NCBI GenBank assembly: GCA_964587175.1
Contig: CAZPKK010000045.1
Coordinates: 1-7,787 of the forward strand
DNA length: 7,787 nucleotides
DNA from: CALXVA01 sp964587175
GTDB lineage: Bacteria > Bacillota > Clostridia > TANB77 > CAG-508
Direction of reading: 5' to 3'
Shown: positions 1 to 6,174 of the stretch, one piece after another
Numbering within the stretch: the stretch's first letter is position 1
Layout of the letters: each line of letters opens with the position of its first letter
Notes under the pieces: generated by a model
What the model saw: only the letters and a program-made list of their open reading frames with translations
Databases searched by the model: none
Told to the model about the DNA's origin: nothing
Program-made: the position numbers and the translations under genes

Positions 1-189
1 GTAACAGTAACATCAGAAGGAACAGAGGAAACAGTTTACGACCAAGATGCAAGAAAAGATGCAACAAGTATAACAATGTCTATACAGGGTAGAGGAACTG
101 TTACAGTTAAAGTATTTGTAGATGAAGTACGTAAAACACAAGAAACACTAAATTTAAACTCTAGCAATCCAGTATTAAACATAGATTAA
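1..189 (+). CDS. prkC: C-terminal end of a probable PASTA serine/threonine kinase (PrkC), 5' part outside window
   Basis: Frame 1 is open from the first base to TAA at 187-189 and gives 62 residues. The chain is rich in Thr, Val and Ser and carries a beta-type stretch, GRGTVTVKVFVDE, near residues 37-49. Clostridial PrkC kinases commonly end after their extracellular PASTA repeats in a similar 'G.G.v.vkVyvDg' segment. The kinase domain, transmembrane segment and PASTA repeats lie outside the window, so the call rests on this tail plus position: prkC directly precedes rsgA and rpe in many Firmicutes. In B. subtilis PrkC senses muropeptides, helps trigger spore germination and phosphorylates RsgA (CpgA). 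It could also be another secreted beta-rich protein. The reading frame is certain, the identity moderately so. Confidence 0.6.
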   Translation, partial: VTVTSEGTEETVYDQDARKDATSITMSIQGRGTVTVKVFVDEVRKTQETLNLNSSNPVLNID

Positions 190-205
190 AAAATGATAAA
201 ATATA

Positions 206-250
206 ATGAGACGATGGGGACAGGTTTTAAACCTATCCCCATCATTTCAT
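206..250. repeat. GGGGACAGG palindrome, copy 1 (REP-like)
   Basis: A 45-bp imperfect palindrome is centred on base 228. It has one C-A mismatch at 221/235, another at 212/244 and one G-T wobble at 210/246. Its core GGGGACAGGTTTTAAA (216-231) is repeated exactly in copy 3 (3972-3987). There is no T-run on its 3' side, so it is not a classic terminator. From memory, GGGGACAGG/CCTGTCCCC palindromes are common dispersed repeats in Clostridia and resemble REP elements moved by Y1 (RAYT) transposases; that link is inference, since no such transposase is in the window. Confidence 0.75.
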
Positions 251-457
251 AAAGCTTGTGTATATTTTGACAATGATAAAATGATTTTCTGTTGAAAATA
301 CATTACTTCTATGAGAAATTTTGGCAGTGCCCTGAAAAGTGTTTGAGATTCCCTACCAAAATTTTCTTGGAATTTCTAGTTCCAATCACTTTCAAGATGT
401 ATTTCTAATTCCATTTTTTGAATATATATCCCTTTTTTTATATAGCAAAAAAATAAC

Positions 458-487
458 TTGTTACTTAATCAAACTTTATGATATAAT
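458..487 (+). promoter_or_regulatory. Probable sigma-A promoter of rsgA-rpe
   Basis: TTGTTA at 458-463 and a perfect TATAAT at 482-487 are 18 bp apart. A TG one base upstream of the -10 box (479-480) makes it an extended -10 promoter. The predicted start falls near 494, just ahead of the SD at 501-506, so the leader would be very short. This suggests rsgA-rpe can be transcribed independently of prkC. Confidence 0.6.
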
Positions 488-512
488 CTATAAAGAAATT
501 AGGAGGTGTCTG

Positions 513-1373
513 GTGCAAAAAGGAATAATTTTAAGTAACATATCAGACTTATATAAAGTAGAACTTGAAGGAAAAATATATGATTGTAATGCAAGAGGGA
601 AATTTAAAGAAAGAGCAATAAGCCCAGTTGCAGGAGATAGAGTGGAAATAGAAATAACAGATGAGGAAAAAAAAGTAGGAGTAATAAACGAGATAGAAAA
701 TAGAAAGAACTACTTAAAAAGACCCAAGATGGCAAATTTGACTCAGCTAATTTTAGTAATTTCCATGAAATTGCCAAAGCCGGATTTATTGCTATTAGAT
801 AAACAACTAGTATATGCAGAATATTTAGGAATAAAACCAATAATTTGTTTAAATAAAATAGACTTAGAGAAGAACGAAGCAATTATAGAACAAATATATA
901 ATTTATATACCAGCATAGGATATACAGTAATAAAAACTAATGCAAAAGAAGGTATTGGAATAGATAAAATAAGGGAGAGCTTAAAAAATAATATAACAGC
1001 ATTTTCAGGCAACTCTGGAGTGGGAAAATCTACTTTGATTAATGATTTATTAGGAAAAAACATAGCAGAAGAAGGTTTAATAAGCAATAAGAATAAAAGA
1101 GGGAAAAACACAACAACACAAGTACTTTTATACAAAATAGAAAAAAATTCATATATAGCTGACACACCGGGTTTTTCTACATTTGATATAAAAGAAATAC
1201 CAAAAAAAGAATTAGCAAAATATTTTATAGAATTTAGATCATATTTAGAAAATTGTGAATATAGTGACTGCAGTCATGTAAAAGAAGAAAATTGTGGAAT
1301 AAAGCAAGCACTAAAAGAAAACAAAATAACACAAGGCAGATATAATAGGTACGTGTCACTTTGGAACGTTTAA
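513..1373 (+). CDS. rsgA: Ribosome small-subunit-dependent GTPase RsgA (GTG start)
   Basis: RsgA (YjeQ/CpgA) is a circularly permuted GTPase that binds the maturing 30S subunit and checks late assembly. The frame is 286 residues, normal for the family. An OB-fold region covers about 1-70. The permuted G domain follows in the order NKID (114-117, G4), GNSGVGKST (166-174, P-loop) and DTPG (217-220, G3). The C-terminal zinc knuckle shows C248, C253, H255 and C261, the family's C-x4-C-x-H-x5-C pattern. I chose GTG 513 over ATG 339 because AGGAGG at 501-506 sits 6 bases upstream and the family N-terminus begins here. rpe follows after 24 bases, so the two are probably one operon. In B. subtilis PrkC phosphorylates this protein, which fits the neighbour upstream. 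Confidence 0.95.
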   Translation: MQKGIILSNISDLYKVELEGKIYDCNARGKFKERAISPVAGDRVEIEITDEEKKVGVINEIENRKNYLKRPKMANLTQLILVISMKLPKPDLLLLDKQLVYAEYLGIKPIICLNKIDLEKNEAIIEQIYNLYTSIGYTVIKTNAKEGIGIDKIRESLKNNITAFSGNSGVGKSTLINDLLGKNIAEEGLISNKNKRGKNTTTQVLLYKIEKNSYIADTPGFSTFDIKEIPKKELAKYFIEFRSYLENCEYSDCSHVKEENCGIKQALKENKITQGRYNRYVSLWNV

Positions 1374-1397
1374 TTAGCTAAGAAAAAGGAGGAATAA

Positions 1398-2054
1398 ATG
1401 GAAGTTTCAACATCAATTTTAAGTGTAAAAAAAGAAAATTGCATACAAACTTTTTATAATTTAGAAACAGCTGGTACAGATTATTTTCATATAGATGTAA
1501 TGGATGGGAAATTTGTAGAAAAAAATACCACTGAGATAATGACAGAATATGCAGAATATTTAAATAGCATTACAAATATACCACTAGATGTGCATCTGAT
1601 GGTAGAAGATGTAATATCATATATAAAGAGTTTTATTGTATTTGAACCACGAAATATTACAATACATTATGAAGTTGGAAAAAATAAAGAGGAATTATTG
1701 CAATGGATAAAATATATAAAAGAAAATAATTGTAAAGCAGGAATAAGTATAAAGCCAAATACTGATGTGGAAAAAATATATGATATACTTCCATATGTCC
1801 ACACAATACTTGTTATGACAGTAGAGCCCGGAAAGGGCGGACAAAAGCTTATTCCAGAAACCATAGATAAAATAAGTAAGATTAAAAAACATATTAAAGA
1901 AAATAATATAGAAGTAGATATAGAAGCCGATGGAGGAATTAATTTAGATAATATAGAAAAAATAAGAGATGCTGGTTGCGATATAGTTGTAGCTGGGACC
2001 AGTATAATCAACTCTGTAGATTACAAAGAAACTATAAAAAAATTAAAATTCTAA
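1398..2054 (+). CDS. rpe: Ribulose-phosphate 3-epimerase
   Basis: This enzyme interconverts D-ribulose 5-phosphate and D-xylulose 5-phosphate in the pentose phosphate pathway. It is a 218-residue TIM barrel of usual length. Visible motifs are SIL (6-8), HIDVMDG (31-37, metal ligands H31 and D33, D36 beside them), DVHLMV (64-69, metal ligand H66), the phosphate-binding loop PGKGGQ (144-149), EADGGI (176-181, catalytic D178) and AGTSI (199-203). The usual 'MTVNPGFGGQ' loop reads MTVEPGKGGQ here, and the N-terminal 'SILSAD' reads SILSVK, so this is a slightly divergent member; a related ketose-phosphate epimerase specificity cannot be excluded. AGGAGG at 1387-1392 lies 5 bases before ATG. It follows rsgA closely, as in the conserved prkC-rsgA-rpe order. 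Confidence 0.92.
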   Translation: MEVSTSILSVKKENCIQTFYNLETAGTDYFHIDVMDGKFVEKNTTEIMTEYAEYLNSITNIPLDVHLMVEDVISYIKSFIVFEPRNITIHYEVGKNKEELLQWIKYIKENNCKAGISIKPNTDVEKIYDILPYVHTILVMTVEPGKGGQKLIPETIDKISKIKKHIKENNIEVDIEADGGINLDNIEKIRDAGCDIVVAGTSIINSVDYKETIKKLKF

Positions 2055-2055
2055 A

Positions 2056-2106
2056 TTGGAGACAGGCGTATTTTGGAAAAAAGTGGAGAAATACGCCTGT
2101 CCCCAA
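2056..2106. repeat. GGGGACAGG palindrome, copy 2
   Basis: It begins two bases after the rpe stop. The arms 2056-2073 and 2089-2106 pair with a single mismatch (2060/2102), including 13 perfect pairs over GACAGGCGTATTT, around a 15-base loop. The ends read GGAGACAGG (2058-2066) and CCTGTCCCC (2096-2104). The inner arm differs wholly from copies 1 and 3 while staying self-complementary. No T-run follows, so a role in termination is doubtful; it could protect mRNA 3' ends. Confidence 0.75.
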
Positions 2107-2409
2107 ATTGGAAAAATAATAAAAATATAGGTTTACAATAGATATGTCAGAGTATAAATAAAAAAAGCTTGATTATTATTTTATTTAGTGATATGATTAT
2201 ATCATAATTTTAAATGTTCAGTAGATTAAAAAAAAAACGATTTTGCGTTCTTTTTTAATCTACTTTTTTGTTTTTATTATATAGGAAAAATCGAAGATTT
2301 TTGCTATATAACAAGGCCAAAGTTTCCTTAGACCGTGCGTATTTGCAAAGCAAAACGCTACAAAAGGCGAAGCAATTTTTCTTATAATCGGTTTAGAAAG
2401 GCAGGAAAA
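2107..2409 (+). promoter_or_regulatory. Leader region upstream of pyrG: possible promoter, terminator-like hairpin, second hairpin
   Basis: This gap has no gene. A possible promoter is TTGATT (2169-2174), 17 bp, TATGAT (2192-2197); the -10 overlaps an inverted repeat TATGAT-TAT-ATCATA (2192-2206) that could be an operator. Then come the terminator-like hairpin at 2221-2269, a second hairpin at 2277-2311 (16-bp arms, one mismatch, loop GAA) and a small hairpin at 2337-2358. A TATAAT at 2383-2388, with no clear -35, could start pyrG transcription beyond all of these. No PyrR-binding sequence is evident, and the GGG-slippage signal of B. subtilis pyrG is not seen. Confidence 0.4.
2221..2269 (+). 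terminator. Rho-independent terminator (end of rsgA-rpe, or attenuator before pyrG)
   Basis: A perfect 13-bp stem pairs GTAGATTAAAAAA (2221-2233) with 2251-2263. A small AACG/CGTT pairing lies in the loop, and TTTTTT follows at 2264-2269. The stem is AT-rich but long. It lies 166 bases after rpe and about 15-20 bases after the start expected from the putative 2169-2197 promoter, so it may terminate the rpe transcript or attenuate a pyrG transcript. Confidence 0.7.
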
Positions 2410-3934
2410 ATGAAAACTAAATATGTTTTTGTAACTGGAGGAGTAGTATCTGGACTAGGAAAAGGAATAACAGCAGCATCATTAGGAAGGCTTTTGAAAA
2501 ATAGAGGCTACAAAGTAGCTAATCAGAAGTTTGATCCATACATAAATGTGGATCCGGGAACAATGAGCCCATATGAACATGGAGAAGTATTTGTAACAGA
2601 TGATGGTGCAGAAACTGATTTGGATTTAGGACATTATGAGAGATTTACAGATGAAAATTTAACTAAAGATTCTAGTATTACTATGGGGAAAATATATCAA
2701 GAGGTTATAGAAAGAGAAAGAAGAGGAGATTATTTAGGTAAAACTGTACAAGTTATACCACACATTACAAATGCAATAAAAGAAAAAATATATACTTTTG
2801 AAAAAACAGATGTGGATATCGTAATTACTGAAATAGGTGGAACAGTTGGTGATATTGAAGGTTTTTCTATGTTGGAAGCAATAAGGCAAGTGGGTTTGGA
2901 AAATCCTGCTGAAGATGTTGTTTATATTCATGTTACATTACTTCCATATATATATATATGGTTCTAATGAAGTAAAATCAAAGCCCACACAGCATTCAGT
3001 AAAAGAGTTGCAGTCTTTAGGAATAAAGCCAGATATTCTAGTATGTAGAACAGAAGCGGATATACCAGATAATTTAAGGAATAAGATTGCACTATTTTGT
3101 AATGTAAGAGAAGAAAGTGTTATAGCAAATAAAACTGCTAAATGTTTGTATGAAGTTCCATTAATGCTTGAAGAAGAGGGATTGGCAAGAGAGGTTTGTG
3201 AGCATTTAAAATTAGAAAAATATAAACCAAACAATAAAAATTGGGAAGAGTTAAATGAGAAAATAAAAAGAATTTCTGATAAAGAGGTAACAATAGGGAT
3301 TGTTGGAAAATACGTAAAACTTGATGATTCATATCTTTCTGTGATAGAGAGCCTAAGGCATGCAGGAATAGAAAATGCTGTAACAGTAAAACCAAAGCTT
3401 ATAGATGCAGAAAAAATAACTGAGACTGATATGGAAGAAATATTAAAAGAGTGTGATGGAATTATTGTTCCAGGTGGCTTTGGAAATAGAGGTATAGAAG
3501 GAAAAATACAAGCTATAAAATATGCGAGAGAGAACAATGTTCCTTTTTTAGGTATTTGCTTAGGAATGCAAATGGCAGTAGTAGAATTTGCAAGAAATGT
3601 ATTGAATTTAAAAGACGCAAATTCAGAAGAATTTGATGAAATGTGTGAAAATCCTGTTATACATATAATGTATGACCAAAAAGATGTGACAAAAAAAGGT
3701 GGTACAATGAGGCTTGGTAGCTATCCATGTATATTAAAAAAAGGAAGTTTAGCAGAAAAGTTGTGCAAGACTACAGAAATAAATGAAAGACATAGACACC
3801 GTTTTGAATATAATAATGATTATAGGAAAGAAATAGATATTAATAGAACTTTTGCATATGGAGTTTATATAAGAGCTAATGAATTCGCAGACTCAGAGTT
3901 AAGTGTTCTATTTCTAATAAATGTAAGAAATTAG
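2410..3934 (+). pseudogene. pyrG: CTP synthase, frameshifted at an AT repeat and truncated before the glutaminase His/Glu
   Basis: CTP synthase makes CTP from UTP, ATP and glutamine. ATG 2410 opens a canonical synthetase domain: P-loop GVVSGLGKG (11-19), FDPYINVDPGTMSP (41-54), EIGGTVGDIE (141-150). In the (AT)7 run at 2946-2959 the frame moves, so this reading stops at TAA 2965-2967 (185 residues). The family sequence resumes one frame over with KPTQHSVKEL and continues through the glutaminase GICLGMQ loop (nucleophile Cys codon 3557-3559) and RHRHR to TAG 3932-3934. Removing two AT units restores a 506-residue protein, against about 535 for the family. It then stops where HPEF, carrying the catalytic His and Glu, should begin, and the last 30-odd residues match the family poorly. 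GTG 2335 opens the frame further but has no SD; AAGG (2398-2401) favours ATG 2410. It may be a true pseudogene, a phase-variable gene or partly a sequence error. Confidence 0.85.
2946..2959 (+). repeat. (AT)7 dinucleotide repeat inside pyrG
   Basis: Seven AT units span the last base of the CCA codon through 2959, exactly where the CTP synthase frame breaks. Between CCA and GGT (2960) there are 13 bases. The family spacing (PYMAASGEVK in E. coli against PYI-x-GSNEVK here) calls for 9, that is, two fewer units. Two-base slippage would switch the frame: minus two or plus one unit restores it. Confidence 0.85.
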
Positions 3935-3955
3935 ATAATAAAACTAATTTGGGAT

Positions 3956-4013
3956 TATAAAGTGAAACTGAGGGGACAGGTTTTAAAACTTGTCCCCTCA
4001 GTTTCACTTTATA
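3956..4013. repeat. GGGGACAGG palindrome, copy 3 (58 bp, nearly perfect)
   Basis: Arms of 29 bp pair throughout except one G-T wobble (3979/3990), centred between 3984 and 3985 with no real loop. The core GGGGACAGGTTTTAAA (3972-3987) equals copy 1. The outer arm TCAGTTTCACTTTA (3998-4011) and its complement (3958-3971) are unrelated to the arms of copies 1 and 2, but recur once more at 4086-4099, over the end of the next gene. It starts 21 bases after the truncated pyrG stop and lies between convergent genes. Confidence 0.85.
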
Positions 4014-4025
4014 GTAGATCTTTAA

Positions 4026-4057
4026 GAAGAGTTTTAAGCTGACTCTTCAGTTTTTTT
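4026..4057 (+). terminator. Rho-independent terminator for pyrG
   Basis: A stem of GAAGAGT (4026-4032) pairs with ACTCTTC (4042-4048) around a 9-base loop; then AG and seven T follow (4051-4057). It faces the plus strand and closes the pyrG transcript. An alternative CTTCAG/CTGAAG pairing (4045-4050 with 4074-4079) would compete with it. No equally good T-tailed hairpin is seen for the convergent minus-strand gene. Confidence 0.7.
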
Positions 4058-4091
4058 AGAAAAGAAAGATTTTCTGAAGTTTTGTTCAGTT

Positions 4092-5237
4092 TCACTTTAC
4101 TTCCAAATTATTTTTGCTATTTACTAAATCTTTTCTTTTATATGCATTGATGCAAAGAATTCCAAGACCAATAAGTGATGTTATGAAAGTAATTGGTCCA
4201 CCTACATTAGGAATATAGCTAATTAATTCTAATATAATTATTCCCAACAATGAGAATATCACAAATGTCCAAGTTTTATTTAAGTTTAGTTTATTTACTA
4301 TTAATTTACTAATTGACATGCTAAATATTGTATTAGAAATTGCATAAGTAAGAACTAGTAAAGCAATTAAAGCAACAGCGATTGTAGCTCCTAAGCCACT
4401 TGTGAATACTAATAGTGCAAATGAAATTATTATTGCAAGTAAAAATACTAATATTCCAATTCCAAATGAAGCAAAGCTTTTCTTTGATATTATCTCGCAA
4501 ATTCTATCCTTAAATTCAGGAGCAAGCCATATTGATAATAATATAACAACAAGTGAGAACAACAATGTTGTAATCATGCTATATATAGCAGATAATATTA
4601 TGCTAGTATAATTTGTTTCTATGGCATAATATTTAATTTCTCCACCAACTACATCCTCAGATATTTCAAAATTCGTTTCTGATGTATAAATTAAATTTCC
4701 TTCTATTATTGGTTCTGAACTATCTCCAAAGCTTAAACTATCTGTGCTTATGTAAGCATCTCTTGAAATTTGACCTGATAAAGAAACTTTATCAGATAGC
4801 AAATACAAATTTCTAGCAATAATACCAGAAGAGTCTAAAGTGAAATTAGAAGATATTGCATATATGTCTGAAACAATTCCAGAAACGGTAATATTAGTTG
4901 AACATGTAAATATATTTCCATAAATTACAGCATCTTCAGATATGTTTAAATAATTTGCAATAACAAAAAGGTCTCCATATATTGAGCCAGTTACATTAAC
5001 AGAGGATCCATATGCAAAAACATTTCCATCTACTTCTTCAGAAATTTCAACTTCAGTGCCATACAAATATAAATCAGTTGATACAAATTCATAGTTAGTT
5101 TCATAAGATGCAATAATTTCGTTAATATATTCAGAATCTAAACTGTCTGAATCTGTAGCAAATGCTTGTAATGAAAAAAATAATAAAAACATTAAAATAA
5201 TACAAAGTATTAATCCGATTGATCTAGTTTTTTTCAA
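4092..5237 (-). CDS. Secreted bactofilin-like beta-helix protein with C-terminal membrane segments (TTG start)
   Basis: Product of 381 residues. A signal peptide covers about 1-27, ending AFA before TDSD. Residues about 50-205 are short beta-strand repeats of the type 'v.G.v.gdvfa.g..v.v.G.i' (for example VDGNVFAYG, 69-77, and IYGDLFVIA, 86-94), typical of polymer-forming bactofilin-type or right-handed beta-helix domains. Residues about 211-365 hold around five hydrophobic helices (near 217-238, 257-278, 283-304, 323-341 and 346-365), and the tail is basic then polar. The beta-helix is therefore probably outside the membrane, unlike cytosolic bactofilins. The start codon is TTG (5235-5237), supported by AAGGAGGG (5244-5251) six bases upstream; no substrate or partner can be named. 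The stop codon lies within a 14-base sequence shared with the palindrome at 3956-4013. Confidence 0.8.
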   Translation of the reverse strand: MKKTRSIGLILCIILMFLLFFSLQAFATDSDSLDSEYINEIIASYETNYEFVSTDLYLYGTEVEISEEVDGNVFAYGSSVNVTGSIYGDLFVIANYLNISEDAVIYGNIFTCSTNITVSGIVSDIYAISSNFTLDSSGIIARNLYLLSDKVSLSGQISRDAYISTDSLSFGDSSEPIIEGNLIYTSETNFEISEDVVGGEIKYYAIETNYTSIILSAIYSMITTLLFSLVVILLSIWLAPEFKDRICEIISKKSFASFGIGILVFLLAIIISFALLVFTSGLGATIAVALIALLVLTYAISNTIFSMSISKLIVNKLNLNKTWTFVIFSLLGIIILELISYIPNVGGPITFITSLIGLGILCINAYKRKDLVNSKNNLEVK

Positions 5238-5263
5238 AAAAATCCCTCCTTAAAAATTATATG

Positions 5264-5295
5264 ATTATAATATAATTTTTAAGGTCATTTGTCAA
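5264..5295 (-). promoter_or_regulatory. Sigma-A type promoter of the bactofilin-like gene
   Basis: On the minus strand a perfect TTGACA (5290-5295) is followed 17 bp later by TATTAT (5267-5272), or 20 bp later by TATAAT (5264-5269). The SD lies just downstream at 5244-5251. The gene is therefore transcribed separately from the small Cys-rich gene, whose stop is 14 bases upstream. Confidence 0.65.
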
Positions 5296-5309
5296 TTATT
5301 AACAAATAC

Positions 5310-5432
5310 CTATTTGGGAGAAAAATAAATACAATCTTTATTTGGAGATATTTTTTGTGTTTTAATATTTTCTAAATGACACTTCCCTTCGATTTGATAT
5401 TTACACTTACATGAACAATTTATATTTGTCAA
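5310..5432 (-). CDS. Small Cys-rich protein (40 residues), DUF1540-like clostridial family
   Basis: A 40-residue frame from TTG (5430-5432) to TAG (5310-5312) has five cysteines (C6, C8, C10, C18, C34). It begins MTNINCSCKCKYQ, with GKCHL at 16-20 and DCIYF at 33-37. The pattern 'NInCs..C.Yq..GkC.L...dCiYF' matches, from memory, very small Clostridia proteins of the DUF1540-like kind, some carrying an unreliable dehydratase label in databases. The cysteines suggest a metal-binding knuckle; the function is unknown. TTG is chosen because the family N-terminus begins here and a GGGGTGG SD-like stretch lies about 7 bases upstream. That SD is inside the right arm of the hairpin at 5433-5474. It lies between nth and the bactofilin-like gene on the same strand. 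Confidence 0.7.
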   Translation of the reverse strand: MTNINCSCKCKYQIEGKCHLENIKTQKISPNKDCIYFSPK

Positions 5433-5474
5433 AATAAAACCACCCCATAACAGGTATTATGAGATGATTTTATT
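5433..5474 (-). promoter_or_regulatory. 18-bp hairpin enclosing the SD of the Cys-rich gene (or nth terminator)
   Basis: On the minus strand 5474-5457 pairs with 5450-5433 over 18 positions, of which three are G-U wobbles, with a 6-base loop (5451-5456). The 3' arm contains GGGGTGG, the only SD candidate for the TTG start directly at the foot of the stem. Its 3' end is T-rich (TTTTATTTTG), so it could also act as a terminator for nth, which ends 58 bases upstream. Confidence 0.6.
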
Positions 5475-5532
5475 AAAATATTCATTAATCTTATTGTGAA
5501 TTATATATAAAATTCTTCAAAGAATAAAATTG

Positions 5533-6174
5533 CTATTTTTGTGAGCTGTTTTTATAAAATTTACAATTTTCTTTAATAGGACATTTTGCACATTGAGGTG
5601 AGCGAGCAGTACAAATGGCTCTTCCATGATATATTAATATATGATTAATATCTTTTAAATATTCATAAGGGAAAAGTTTTAATAAATCTTGTTCGATTTT
5701 TTCAGGTGTTTGTTCATTTGAAAAGCCGATTCTGTTTGAAAGTCTTTTCGCGTGTGTGTCCACAGCAATTCCTTGAGGTTTATTAAAAGCTTCAAGCATT
5801 ACAACATTTGCAGTTTTCCTTCCAACTCCAGGCAAAGTAAGCAAATCTTCCATAGTATCAGGAACAGCACTATCAAAATCATCTATTAGTTTTTTAGCAG
5901 TAAGCTTAATGTTTTTTGCTTTATTTTTATAAAAACCACATGGATGGACAAGTTCTTCTAGTAATTCTAAAGGTATCTTATCAAAATCTTCTGGTGTTTT
6001 ATATTTATTAAATATACTGGGAGTGGTTTTATTTACTCTTTCATCAGTACATTGTGCAGACAAAATGACAGCGACAAGTAATTCAAAAGAATTTGTAAAA
6101 TCTAAACTACACTTAGCATCTGGATATGTTTCTTTTAATTTTTCTAATATATTTATTGCTTCCTCTTTTTTCAT
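5533..6174 (-). CDS. nth: Endonuclease III, base-excision DNA glycosylase/AP lyase
   Basis: Endonuclease III removes oxidised pyrimidines from DNA and nicks the resulting abasic site. The 213-residue product has the family's usual length. The helix-hairpin-helix LPGVGRKTANVV (114-125) carries the catalytic lysine K120, and VDTHAKR (138-144) the catalytic aspartate D139. The C-terminal [4Fe-4S] ligands are C188, C195, C198 and C204 in the expected C-x6-C-x2-C-x5-C spacing. ATG lies at 6172-6174 with AAGGA (6182-6186) 7 bases upstream. All catalytic and cluster residues are present, so it should be active. Its neighbours are not DNA-repair genes; it may share a transcript with the Cys-rich gene unless the hairpin at 5433-5474 terminates it. 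Confidence 0.96.
   Translation of the reverse strand: MKKEEAINILEKLKETYPDAKCSLDFTNSFELLVAVILSAQCTDERVNKTTPSIFNKYKTPEDFDKIPLELLEELVHPCGFYKNKAKNIKLTAKKLIDDFDSAVPDTMEDLLTLPGVGRKTANVVMLEAFNKPQGIAVDTHAKRLSNRIGFSNEQTPEKIEQDLLKLFPYEYLKDINHILIYHGRAICTARSPQCAKCPIKENCKFYKNSSQK

Larger units (their letters stand above)
190..512. other. Intergenic region between the prkC-like tail and rsgA
   Basis: No convincing gene lies here. It contains the palindrome at 206-250 and the rsgA promoter at 458-487. Between them (about 251-457) the sequence is AT-rich, with a weak inverted repeat (9 bp, 316-324 against 356-364, around a 31-base loop). An open frame runs into rsgA from ATG 339, but it has no SD, and its extra 58 residues do not resemble RsgA. 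Confidence 0.6.

Noticed and set aside
206..250. Palindrome 1 as a standard terminator of prkC
   Set aside because: Stable fold but no T-run on the 3' side; the shared core with copies 2 and 3 fits a dispersed repeat better.
339..512. Upstream extension of rsgA from ATG 339
   Set aside because: No SD, no family similarity, and it overlaps a good promoter; GTG 513 has an ideal SD and the family N-terminus.
743..1165. Minus-strand open frame opposite rsgA
   Set aside because: Shadow of rsgA: low-complexity hydrophobic translation, no SD. The same holds for the minus-strand frames opposite rpe and pyrG and for plus-strand frames opposite nth and the bactofilin-like gene.
2337..2358. tRNA-like or small RNA gene before pyrG
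   Set aside because: Only a 9-bp bulged hairpin (GCGT-A-TTTGC with GCAAA-ACGC); no cloverleaf and no known RNA motif was recognised.
2335..2409. N-terminal extension of pyrG from GTG 2335
   Set aside because: No SD; the canonical CTP synthase N-terminus starts at ATG 2410.
2915..2960. Independent start for the second half of pyrG at ATG 2915
   Set aside because: No SD is visible, the start lies within the first reading frame's conserved region, and the product would begin mid-domain.
2944..2967. Programmed ribosomal frameshift in pyrG
   Set aside because: No slippery heptamer, internal SD or downstream pseudoknot was seen, and CTP synthase is not known to use frameshifting; repeat slippage is simpler.
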